Shown here: piece by piece, positions 32,050-43,994 of the stretch
How the letters are laid out: every line of letters starts with the position of its first letter
How positions within the stretch are numbered: position 1 is the first letter of the stretch
Origin: Dipylidium caninum
Taxonomy: Eukaryota > Platyhelminthes > Cestoda > Cyclophyllidea > Dipylidiidae
Assembly (NCBI GenBank): GCA_017562135.1
Contig: QEYB01000533.1
Coordinates: forward strand, 1 to 64,000
Length of the DNA: 64,000 nucleotides
Reading direction: 5' to 3'
Notes under the pieces: model-generated
What the model was told of the DNA's origin: nothing
Seen by the model: the letters and a program-made list of their open reading frames with translations, nothing else
Databases searched by the model: none
Program-made: the position numbers and the translations under genes

Positions 32050-35000
32050 CACCCGACGCGAATATCCGTTGGAACAAGACGGAAATGGCGAAACCACGCA
32101 ACCAAACAAAACAAAAGTTCGGGCTAAAAGCAGAAGTTGTTAACCAATAGAAGCAGATTTTTATGTTGTTCGTTATATATACCTAAGACACCCATCATTA
32201 TTAAATTGTCCATTTTATTGAATAACGTCAGGTTTGAGGTTGAAGGAATCACAATGGAAGTTCGAAGTTTTACATCCACAGAATGCAAACACGTCCACAT
32301 ACCGCTGTATTTTGAGCACTTTTCTCAAATTTCCTGTTAAAAATGACGGTTTGTAAGCATTTACTATTGACACGGAGATGCCGGACAAATTCTCAGGCAG
32401 TGATCCTCGTTATCTTTTAGCCAACTGTATCACCTTATCTATGTCACTTTACATTAATCGTCTTTTTCATTTATCTCTCACGCAACGGATTTTATGTTGT
32501 TATCTCAAGTGTGATTGAACCCCTAGTATTTCACGCGTTCGTGACTTTCGCAATTTACTTAGTAATTTGTCATTACATCAATTGATTTAAATCAAACAGT
32601 TTTCCCATTTATGGACACAAATGTGCACATCACAGAAAGGAAGGCGCAAAGAAATTGAAAATCAACACACCTTTATATGACTTTTTAACTTCCTCGAAAA
32701 GGTAAGGGGGGGGGGCTGAAAAATGAGAAGTCCGATCTATTCTTACACTTATCCTCTCTGCCCCCTTTTTCTCAACAAAAGACTTCAGAAGTGGCTATTG
32801 TGTGTTCTCGAATCAGTTTTACAAGCAGTAGACAGGTAAAAATACGCGCTTATTTTTGTTTATACCAGCATCCGCCTTGGGTAATTTGAACGAAATAAAA
32901 TGGAACATTCACATCGACAACTTGCCCAAAATGAAATCGTTTTTGTTGGAACAACACCAAAACTTCTATTGAATGAACACCTAATTGTTACTGGTATGAG
33001 ATGCAATGTATTTGCAAACCAACATCGCTGACCCGGTTATGACTATGAGATTAATTCTTGTCGACTCTTGGAGAAAAAACAACCTCCTTTATCCCAGGGT
33101 TCCGTCCCACTCCATTCCATAAAATAACCACGTTAGTTTACATAACGGAAAGACCTTGACAGAATTTGTAAATTACAAAGTAGCGAGGATCCAAGTGCTG
33201 AAATGAAATAACCGCGTCAGGCAAGTATTTACAGTGTGTAGATGGTCTATAAACTTTTAATAATAAAGCAATGGCTTTTTCCGTGATATTCAGTGACTAT
33301 AGTCTACTCTATCAAACTTCGGTATTCACTTCGGAGCAGAAGTACTCGTAAATTTTGGTCATGAACGCTATTAAATCGTATCACTTGGAGCACATCCCAA
33401 TCAACCCTTTTCCTCTACAGAATGAGGAAAAGAAGATAATTTAGACCAAAATAACAATTATTTACACCTCCGAGGGAACAAAAAATGATCCAAGCTACTT
33501 ATTCAACTGACGTAATGCTTATATGAAATTGATCTGTCCTTCGTTTGGCCTCACCTGACTCCACAGAGAAGATACCAACCGGAGAGAAGAAAACTGTCGC
33601 TTGTCTTAAGAGGCTGAGCAAAACGGCAAGCGGCTCGTGAGTAATTGAATGTGTCATTATGAGTATGCAGTACGAAGGACTTGAACACTCAGTGTTTCTC
33701 TCCAAAGGAGCGACACAACAAAATGGGAGTCAGTTTGATAGCGCAGCGCCTCTTCCCATATTCTGAGGCAACTCAGTCACAGCACCTTGAAAATGGCAAC
33801 TGTAGATTTCCTTAACAGAGTGGCAAAAAAGACTGTCATTGGGAAATCTATCGTTTAAAATTATTATTTGTCCTAGAACCGGAATCGAATAATGATTATT
33901 TTGGAGAAAAAGCCTATTTATTTGAGGCTTGAGTAAAAATATTTACCATGAACTGCTCGATACAGGGTTGTGTATGGCCAGAGGGCAGGAGTGTCAAATC
34001 CTCGAGTCAGTCCTTTGGTAGTGGAGTGCCGATGAATAATTCTTTAGTTGAGCACGAGATTCTCATTTAGTCATCGAGAATAAACTAAAGGCCGATTGGA
34101 CAGCGGAACAGTCTACGTGATGATGATGATTATGATTATTGTTATAGACAGCTTTAGCAGTGTTCACGTTGGATGTGTTTTTAAGGCCTTCCTCATAATG
34201 GTTACATTGATTAATCAGTTGAACTCTTTACTAATAGAGAATGATTTAGTTTTAGTCGAAGACTTCGCGGAAAGGGGAGTAGCGCAAAAGTAGGTCACAG
34301 GGAAGGCAAGGGGACATGGGAAAGAGTCCAAAACCGAGTTAATTCCTGAATGAGATGTACGCTAATGTGGCGTTCACCGGCTAGCGTGTATTATGTTCGG
34401 ATAGGATAAATGTGGAGGTTAACACAATTTTTTCCCTTCACTCCGCCTCCAAAGTTGCAGTGCCCGGTGATGACGCTGCAAGCATAGAGCCGTCATTGCT
34501 GCCAAGAGGCCTTTGACGCCAACCTCTCTGCCAAACCGCCCAGGCGAGAGTAGAAATCAGTGCGCTGCCAGGCGTCATCAAGTATCCCATCCTTCATCCA
34601 TATTATTATTCACAATGAAAAGTCACATCAAATCCGTAAAGTTGGTGTCCGTTTTTTCAAAAAAAGGAGAAGGAATTGCTCTTATCAAATCTCTCTTCCA
34701 TACTATACATTCACCGCGTATTTCAAATTCCTCGACATTTTTGTCACGTATTGCCAAAAATGCCACTATTAGTGCGTCTGCACCACTTTGTAGGGGAGTC
34801 TCATTTCGCCCAGAGAAGGTGAGGCGTTCTCCTTCGGACACATAGGCTCTCCAAGTGCCGGGAAGTGAATTCACCTTTGGGGAATGTCGCAACACCCTTC
34901 TGCCTTTCCTTCCGCCTACTTTGTCGCTGTATTGCACGTAATCCTCGCTTTTTTGGCACTCACTATCTGTTCCAAGGTCTGATTTTCGTGGATAGAATTC

Positions 35001-35900
35001 TTTGAGACTACCATAATATCGGGAGGAAACTTTCGCGTACACTCATATTACCTTTTGCATTAATGAGGCCAAGTGAATTAGTTGTTGGTTCAGTGCAGTA
35101 GACTAATTTAGAAACTACGCAATACCGCAGCGATGTTATTGAGGGGGATTAAATAAAATGATAAACATCTTTTGGTGTTATTTTTATGAATAAAATGCAC
35201 TTTTCAGTTATGGAAAAAGCCTACGCGCTGTTTTGTAATTTAGACACGCCCTGTGGGGTAAATTTGTCAAACAAACGCAAAAATCAAGGCACTGAGATAG
35301 CAGAAAGGCTAAGTCGAAGGAAAAGAGAGGCAGCAGCGTAAAAAATGCACTGGATGGGACGCACCAAATGGCCGCCTCATATAATCGTGGAATAAAGTGG
35401 GACAGCACTTCCGCCCCGGTGCGGCCTGCCTCCTCAAGCCCAGGAGGTGAGAGGACCCAGAAAGTCGACCCCCCCAGCCCACCGAGAGTAGAGGGTGTTC
35501 CTATGCTCTTCACCCAAAATGGCTATGAAATCTTCCGGCCCTCTTTGCCGAAAATAATTCTCCTTAATCGTATCTTTCGATGCCATTCCGGTAAAGCCGA
35601 AACACAAAGGTAAGGGCACTTAAAGGCAGGTAGCCTTGTGACTGAAGTAGCTGACTTCGGATGTGCTTCAAATCGCACAATCGTCATTATAAAGGTAGGG
35701 ACTCATCTTACTGTGGGAGGACAACAGATTTGTCAGGTTCCCTTTAAGATTTAGCTGAGTAGCATAAAAATTATTCTCTGATTTACTCATCATCTACTAC
35801 CAGCCTACCGGATAGGAAGTATGAGGTTGACAACTATGAAACAGTTGTTGAATACAAGTTGTAAACAAAAAGCGAAATTTTTTGACAGTATTTATTATAT
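32050..35900. other. long intergenic region upstream of RBM39
   Basis: About 3.9 kb of mixed composition. It holds the RBM39 promoter at its left edge. Open frames are short; a 139-codon minus-strand frame at 34623-35042 has no recognisable motif and is not called. Confidence 0.5.
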
Positions 35901-36640
35901 TCAGTCGAAATGGCTCACATTCACGTCTGAGACTTTCGTCCAACGGTTGGGCAAGTTATCGCACCATATGGTCGCCATAATTTTCATTTGACCAGATTTC
36001 GGCTCCGGCGTGTGTCCTGCAGTGGGTGTATTCTTCTCGCCCCATTTGCTTCTTCCTTCTCCACTGTCGCACAGACTCCACTTCTCATCGCAAGAGACCA
36101 TTTGCTATGAATCGGTGGCACTCGAAGCTGCGCACCTGCTCTTGCGGTTGGTCGGTCGGTCGGTCGGACGGTCGGCCGGTCGGCCGGTCGGCCGGTTGGT
36201 CGGTGGGTCGGTGGGCCGATCGCCGGCTGTTGCCTCAGTCAGTGCGGCCGGCTCGTATGAGTCCACTTGGTGTTCTTCTTCATCATTTATCCCATGCAGA
36301 TGTTGCAACACAGCCCAGCCCTATGTATGGCTACTTCCTATTCCCTTCACAGCCAAATCGTCACGAGTGGTTTTGGATGGGTGGATCGGATTCCACAGTG
36401 ATCGTCCTTTATTCTTCCTCCTCATTGCCATAATGGTCCGGTGGTTTTTACCGAGGTGAGACGCCTTGACGATGCTCAAATTGGCGGAACGGACTTGTTG
36501 GGGCTAACATCAGCCGAGTTCTTCATTAGTAAATCCATCTCCCATCCGAATGCCTCATTAGTGTTTCTCGAAGCTGTTTGAGTTGCGCTACGATCCAATT
36601 TGAACTCGTACAAGTAGATGCACAATATGACGTTCTGTTA
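35901..36640 (-). mobile_element. decayed mariner-family element, copy 1
   Basis: Minus strand, read with frame breaks. The N-terminal helix-turn-helix part (YEFKLDRSATQTASRNTNEAF) starts near 36620. A region similar to the second HTH and linker follows, then CDEKW at about 36090 around the second catalytic-region block. It passes directly into LPNRWTKVSDVNVSHFD, the extreme C-terminus of mariner transposases. The segment holding the later catalytic aspartates is missing, so this is an internally deleted relic. Stops interrupt it throughout. Homologous to copy 3 at 52047-52640. Confidence 0.65.
36146..36219. repeat. GGTC tetranucleotide tract inside mariner copy 1
   Basis: About 18 imperfect GGTC/GGCC/GGTG units between the linker and the CDEKW part of the element. 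Confidence 0.85.
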
Positions 36641-37868
36641 CCATCTGGTTTCGGCAGGTGCACGTTACGAAGTCTTTCCCTTAGTAGTAGCTGAACACAG
36701 ACTAAACAATAAAGTCCTTTTGAGAGGGGTCGCGGAACCCGTTTTACGCCTCCTAGTGCCTAACTGATCCCTAATTGACTTAGTGCAAACGGTCGGAGAG
36801 CGGCGTTGCTCCTTCTTCTTTTTACCAACGAACCTACACAAATGTGCACACACGTGAGTAGTTACGGCATAGATGGTCTCACGCAACGTGCCGGCTTTCG
36901 GGCAGCTGCGACAGACCATATCTGGTGGCAACAAGGCTCTTTTTCAGTCATAGGCTCTACACACTCCTGAACGAAGTGAAATATTTTCGACCAAGTTGGA
37001 AATATACAAGCGTGTACATTCTAGCAGTCCATTTTGCACCATTCACGAAAGCAATGAAGAAATTAATGCCACCTAAAAAAACAACTATGACGAGCACACC
37101 TTTACAGTTGGGAAATGAAATTGTAAGATATCAGTCTGCATCAGGACTCCGCGCACCAGGAGAGTTTCATTAGTGCTCTCGGTAATGTTTCATCCCGAGC
37201 GTCAAAGAAGCCAGAGTGGCAACGAACGGATGCTACAATTCCCAAAGGCACCCAACTATGCCGCGAGGTGCCATTGGCCGTGGTGGCAGTTAGGCCATTT
37301 TGTACTCATTTAGCTTTATCTAGATGCATGCTCAAAGAATCTGTATCCATAGAGCATTCTCGCGTTCTGTAGGCACGTCTTTCATCGTCGTCAGAGTATT
37401 TCTGACCTTAGGCAGGTGGACTCAAAGTCCTCTTCTACTTTGCTACCCCAAAACTGTGAAAGTAAAATAGACGCGTAGAAGGATAGGCAAGTGAAGTCCA
37501 AATATAATCTACTTTTGACGAGGAGGAACCTCAATTGACTGTCCACTAAGGAATAACGCAGTGCCTTCACGACAAAATCATTTCACACCCAATCGAAAAC
37601 TCATAATTCCAATACAAATTGTTCATCCATGCGGCATTACAATGTATCCAGCAGTTTCTCACACCTCGGCCTTAGCAGCCCGTTAAATAGTCTCCTCACT
37701 GACGACGCTGGGCAGAAACGCAGAAGGCGAAATGCCAATCAGAGGGTGTAAATTACGCCTCCCCCCCCGCCGGCTCCTCCCACGGCGAACGCCTGGCTCG
37801 ATTCCTCCTGCCCCCGGGGATATTGTAAATGGGAAGGGAAAAAGTAATTTAAGTGGTGTCGAAATATG
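36641..37868. other. intergenic region between two mariner relics
   Basis: No gene or terminal repeat was recognised in this 1.2 kb. The outer terminal repeat of mariner copy 1 was not found. Confidence 0.4.
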
Positions 37869-39051
37869 TAGGGCTTACAAGAAAGTTCTGTCCGTTTCAA
37901 TGACATCGCTTCAACGCTTTAAACATGTTTCTTTTGGCGCATGTTTGGCTCTCTATTTTTATCGCTTCATGTATACATATTGACGTAGCAACTTACCTAC
38001 AACAAAGTTGATTCATGATAATCAGAAATGTGAAACGATAGTGTAGTCAGGGCTACTGATGAAGTTCATTTAGGCGACACAGGAGTATGTAGAAATTTAC
38101 TGAAGATGTTTGGTAAAGACTATTTCTGAGAGGACACAATTGGAAAATTTTGAACCAGGTGATGGTTTGGACCTTTCTGTCGAGCCACGTTGTGCGCGAG
38201 CGTCTTTGATCGCCGACGCCGTTGTTAAGACCATGTTGATGCAGGAGCCTTTTCTGACAACTTCGGAGATCACAAAAAGGCTTATTTTAGCTTAGAAAAC
38301 TATTTCGGACTGTAGTCAGAGGATAGAATTAGTGTGAAAGTATTTGAGACGTGTGTCACATGTATGAACTCGGAAGAAGAATAGGGAGGACCGAGTCTTC
38401 ATGTGCACATTTTTCTGCTTGCTCGCAACAAAATTGAGTCTTTCTTTAATCTGATGAAAACTGGGCATGAAAAGTGGATTACCTGCGAAAAATCGTAAGG
38501 CAAGGGGCAGACTGGGAGACCGGAGAACCTACTCCTTCCACCTCTAAAACGCATTTTGCCCTGAAGTAGAGAATGTTGTGGCGTGACTGTGGTGGGACAC
38601 TCGAGGACCAAGGCATTATGAGCCTGTGAAACCGGGCGAGAAGCCCACTTTGGAGAAGTGATGTCAGCAACTGGGTTATTCGAAGACGGTAGTCCAAGGA
38701 AGGAGGCGGGCAATGCTCAAGGGGAAGGACATCATACGGCAGCTTTGGGAACCCGTCAAAGAACTGCAGAAGAGGGCACCCTCCGACTATCGTTGGTTTT
38801 TCCCTTACAAAATTTTTCGAAAGACAAAATACTCCAAAGGAAAAGAAGATATCAACCGAGCACAGTTTAAATTTCTCTCATCAAGAGATGAACCATATTT
38901 AAAAAGTGAAGTATACAAAATGCCCTCGCGTTGGCGAGAAGGCACTGATAGCAATGACAACCACATTATTTGATAAAATTTATTAATATTAATATAAAAT
39001 ACTTTGATGTGTTTTATTTCATAGAGGAAGAGAACTTTCCGGCAGGCCATA
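37869..39051 (+). mobile_element. decayed mariner-family element, copy 2, with terminal inverted repeats
   Basis: The left end TAGGGCTTACAAGAAAGTTC and the inverted right end TATGGCCTGCCGGAAAGTTC (39051 backwards) agree at most positions, giving imperfect TIRs of about 26 bp with terminal TA. The length of 1.18 kb suits mariner. Inside, on the plus strand with frame breaks, are: ISERTQLENF and DGLDLSVEPRCARASLIADA with LTTSEITKRL (38110-38295, HTH and GRP-like linker); TGHEKWITCE near 38465; and APSDYRWFFPYKIF to YKMPSRWREGTDSNDNHII (38770-38973, C-terminal part). The aspartate normally found in the SPDLAPSDY block is lost and several stops are present. Not active. Confidence 0.75.
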
Positions 39052-42000
39052 TATATTGGAGATCAGAGAGCGACATTCCCAGACGAAAAGACTTTCTGCT
39101 TATGAAATAATTTTCCCCTTGTTAAATGATGCACCCTCAAAATAAAATCCCTTCTCCCCTAGCTACAGCGCTTCACGAATATCATCCCCTTTTCTCCATT
39201 TCTTCGTCAAAATTCATTTTGAGGCCACCTTTCACAAGAAATAACCCTGAACGAAAGCTCTACAACTTGGCATCGGTATTTCTGCAAGGTCTTATTTAAA
39301 AAAATTGGAAGGAGATTGTAAAGAGACTTCTTCAACTAAAAATATGTTACGCTAAAGGAAGGACCGTTTGTTCGTTTTGTTTACAAAGGAAAGAACGAAA
39401 ATGACTTATTACTTTTTCTCACGATCCTCAACGCTCATATTGTCAACTCATGAGTAGATTCACACATCCTCGGGACTGATGCGAACACCAACTGGAGTGT
39501 TCGGTGGCTTCCACAACTGCCTCGTCAAATTTCCACTCAGTAGTTAATGAGATAGGACAGATGCAGTGGGACAGGACAGGAGTTCAATCACTTAAATTAA
39601 ACTCGTACTCGAAAGAAGCAGCATCCCCACTTTAATTGACTAGGCTGTTTAAAATTTTACCCAAAGCCATAAACGTCTGTGAATACCCACGAGCGTCGAG
39701 AGGTATACACCACTTTTCGACAGGCGTTTCGGGTCGCTGTCCAGCGAAGCCGACACCACTTGCTGCGGTGGTGTGAGGAAGAGACTTGACTCTCATAGGG
39801 GTGGGAGAATAAAAAGAGAGCCGGACACTTAAGTATACACGTTGCCGCCCGTAGTCGGTGGCCACGTTAAAAGTGTCTAATTACTGTGCTTGTCGAGGAA
39901 ATTACCAAATGAGACCTTAATTTTCCATAATCTGAAGGCAGTTTACTTAAAAGCTACTACAGCAAGCATGGGGAAATAAAAGCTTTTCAGAGTCGATGAG
40001 CAGGAGGGGGGGGAGGGGAAAGCGAGGGGGAGGTGGGCAGCACTCCCGTTGTCTGCGCGCGCGGTCAAGTGACATTACGTGGGCGTCAGCGACATCGCGC
40101 CGTGGATCGCTGTAGGGCTTTGCGGCCCAAAAGCATAAAACAATTGAATGTCGTGAAATCGGCAGTGTGGACAGTTCTAATACGCACACACAAGACCCAC
40201 CCTTCCACAAACTGTTTTTGCCAATACGGTTGGCAAAAGAGTTTCCCTAAATGGTAGCCTCATAGAGTGTTAAGATTCTCCTCCCGCAACATGCGGGCAC
40301 TCCGCCCTCCAAGTGAATTTATTCTCCTCGATACACCAAAAAGTCCCACGGAAAGGCAGTGAAATCGCGCTCAAAATGGCTATTAGCAGAAACGGCGTAT
40401 GTCCATTCGCAGCGTCCCAAAAAATAGACTCTTCTACTGGCCAGGGACGGGGCGCGATCGTAAAATCCACTTCCCGCTCAGTTCTTCAGCCATATGTTAT
40501 TGAACAAACAAAATGCATGACTTTACAGTGGCGGAAACCTTAAAACTGCAAGTAATCACATAAATAAAATGGAAGTTTAAATGCCCCATTCAGTCGAGTC
40601 CAGGAGGCCTACAGATGCGGTGCCTGTTAAAATGTAGATGGACGGCTTTGAGGAACTGACGCCCATTGAATAGGAGGCAATGGGAAGTGCAGGAGAGTTG
40701 GAGAGGTGGGTGATTCAGTTCAAACTGCTGCCTCCGAGGGCGACTTTGTGGCGATAGTAGCTTTAACAACGCTTAAAACGTCTTCCGTCACGAGGGTCTC
40801 CCTCAGCCTCCCCATCATTCTGCATTCTGCAACCGGATGGGAGAAGTGGCGGATTCAAAATGCGAACACAGGCCTCGAATAACATGAAAAGCTGGTGTGC
40901 AATTTGAGTCCATGGTACTTCGAGCATAGCAATGGTCACTTGCTTTCGAGGCGGCGATCTTCTGGTTCTACCTTTTAATATGCGGGGAGGACGTATGCAA
41001 TTGGTGCTTTAGCACCCATCAACTTCACCTTAGCGCATACCGTCAGGTCTGACGAAACCGCCAGAAGCACTTGAAACAAACCATAAATCGGCCTTTCTTT
41101 GTTGCAGGTTTCCATGCACGGTTAAGCTTAAAAGCGAGAGAAAATCCCTCCCTATTCAATGGTTTCACAACTAAAAGTATTGCCGGGAAACCGCCTTACA
41201 CGTATTGATCAAATATTCATAAGAGTGACTCTTCACGGTGAGAGAGGAAGCATTTTCTGTGAGGATAGTAGCACAAATCAAGCGTCCCAGCGGTCAGGGA
41301 ACCGCGTGTTTCATCACCGCTGCTTGCCGACTTCGTTTCTGTCGAGAAAAATGACTTCATTGGAGGTTGCAGGCGCGCCCCGCAGTGGCCCATAGCCCGG
41401 AAGGCTCTTACTGGCTTTGGGAACTCGTCAGAAAGTGTACGTGGCGGTGGAAGGCAATTTAGTTGGGAAGGCCAGTTCAACTTGCGCCCGCGTCATTAGA
41501 TTACCCTATTTGCATTCATCGTCTCTCTTAACTTTCTCATGGCTCACCGAGGTGAGCCTCTCCGTGACCAGTTTTGACTGAGGAGAAGGTGACAGATGCC
41601 GGTGATATCCACAAATCGCAAACCTGAACGGGACGAGCTTTATATGAAGCAAATGTGTGCGAAGTTAAAGCTATAGACTGGTTAGGAAAGCCAGAAGCTT
41701 TAAAAAATCGTCAGCGCGATATTAAAAGGTGTCCGGCGTGCATCTCTAAATCATTGTATTAACGGAACAAGCAAGGGAGATATTAAACTTCCCATACATT
41801 CCGTAAGTGCGCTGCACCATTAAACACCAAATGAGTGAGTGTGCCAATCGCCATGGACGACGATCTTAAAATAGGGTGACAGGAGTGCCGCCTACAAGGA
41901 GGACGATGAGGAGGAAGAAAAGGAGGCGGTGATCCAACACGCATCGCCCGTCACATTCGATTCCGACGCCCGCCGCTTAGCCGTGCGCCGATCTAATTAG

Positions 42001-43963
42001 ACGGGACAATCGAAGCAGAGGAAGTTAGTTGGCAAGACCGCGCAAAACTCTTACTTCTAAATGATCCCTCCGTCGTCCGATTTGAGACGGCAGAGATGTT
42101 GCCACCTCCCGCCTCCGGTGGATGCACAATTATATGAGATAATCAGCTCCTTTCGCCTTAATTCATCCCATCAGACCGTGAGTCACAGGGCGAGGCGACG
42201 TTGTAATGCACTTTAATGCTTCTTTTATGTCCCACATGTATATAAGTGGTTTTAAAGTAACCATCGTAACATTTGAGTATGCTATTACAGTGAGGTAATA
42301 ACCCTGAGGTGGCCAATTAGTTGAGTGTATAAATAGAAGGGCGCCCGCTCACAGAAGTACGGTAGAATGCAAGCCCTGAGACGCTGGCAACAGCAGTTGT
42401 ATTCCGGGTTTTTGGATAAAAAGGAAAAAGTAGGAATGAGAAGACAGGAACACATGCCTGCCGTAACGGAATCTGCTTGAAGTCTGCTGGAAGTCAGATG
42501 GCCAAGGCCAAGGTGGGGATCACCAATGGGGTAAAAGCGATACCCTCAAGGTGGGCGACTCGTTGTAGTCCCACTCTGCGAAGCGACACACCGAGAAGGA
42601 TGGCTGGGATAATGGTTAATGCTTTGCGACGTCAGTAGACTTAACTTGGGCCATATATACCCATGCCTCGACTCGCCATAACCATGAACGATGATTAAGG
42701 ACAATTTTACCTCGGAAAAAGCGACCACCATGTGGAGTGGAGAAATAAACAGCGCATCAAATGGCATATTGCAGCTGTATTTGCTCTGCATGGTCCGCCT
42801 TCTCCCTCATGCCTGCGCGGGGTGCAAGCACTATTGTTACTCGCTTTATTCCCCTCCTATTTACACAGCCAACTGATGAGTTACGGTGCCTCTGAGGATT
42901 CGACCCCATTCGGTGGCCATGCTCGTAAGTGCTGAGGGTTCGGTACAATGCGATGCGGGTGAGAGCACCCACAGCCTTGCGCCAGCAAACTCATTCAAGT
43001 GGAACGAGTGTTGCGTATGGGGGCACAAGTGGTGCACTCTGTTCCCACCAGGAGATTGTCGTCATCCTGTCTGCTCTTCCACGAAGGCGGAACAAGCGGA
43101 GATGCTATCGCCGAGAGACTAGTGCTTCCAACGGCAGATAGAATATGGAATTTACTTGGGGATAGTATGTCCGGCATAAAGGCCTGTTTTTCACACATAT
43201 TGATAAGTTTTCAAGGCGATAACATAGAATTAGAGGATTCCCTCCGGTAGTCCTTTCCGTGATAAAATTAAGACTTCTCAAAATTCTCGCCAATTTCGGT
43301 CGTCGCAAATGTCTCATAAAAAGAACATGCCATTGTCCTAAAGTTGAATGGAAAGAAGGAGAAAAAGTCAAAATGCCCTCAAATGTCTCGCGGTTGCGTC
43401 AAGGTCAGACAAACAGTCCTCGCCACGCTTGTCGGTTGATGGGAAATTAAATTAGTGCTCAACAGCTACCTCAAATGGAAAACGTTTGTTCAGTCCATTG
43501 AATCAAACAGCAGACGCCTTGAAAACCGCACGTCTATACGCATTTAATGCCTTTATTGCCGGAAGAAAGTCGTCCACTTTCGATGACCTCCGCTTTCTGT
43601 TGAACCCACCGCGCGGCATTAATGCATTCTCTGGTAAAGTGTGACTAGAACGCCTCAGACACTTTCGAAGAGGCGACTTATCACCGGAATAACTGAGAGC
43701 ACTTCACTAAGAATGTCTCCTCATCATCCGGAATTCCAACAACCCACGTCTTCAAGCCACAGGCGCTGTCAACGGGCGCTAAGGTTTCACTTCAAGTAAA
43801 AAATTGACAATCTGTCAAAAAACACCGACTTTGCTTCTGAAACGACTGTCATCGTCAAAAATTGTTTTGTACCGGAGGAGAGGGAGTAGGTGGCAGAGGC
43901 GGAGCTCTTTCGAAAATTCACTTTTAACTAAAAGCTTTTGATGATGCATCAGGCGTACAAAGT

Positions 43964-43987
<24 letters not shown>
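43964..43987. repeat. GA dinucleotide microsatellite
   Basis: Twelve GA repeats followed by a GGGAGAG end. Confidence 0.85.

Positions 43988-43994
<7 letters not shown>

Noticed and set aside
34623..35042. 139-codon minus-strand open frame
   Set aside because: No recognisable motif, no neighbouring exon with matching splice sites and no clear coding bias; most likely chance.
35617..35700. tRNA-like or SINE-like sequence with a TTCAAATC loop and short stem
   Set aside because: Only the T-arm-like part is convincing; there is no acceptor stem or clear A box, and no second copy was noticed in the window.
36010..36459. 149-codon and 135-codon plus-strand frames rich in VGRS/GRPVGR
   Set aside because: They are antisense to the decayed mariner element and are kept open by the GGTC repeat.
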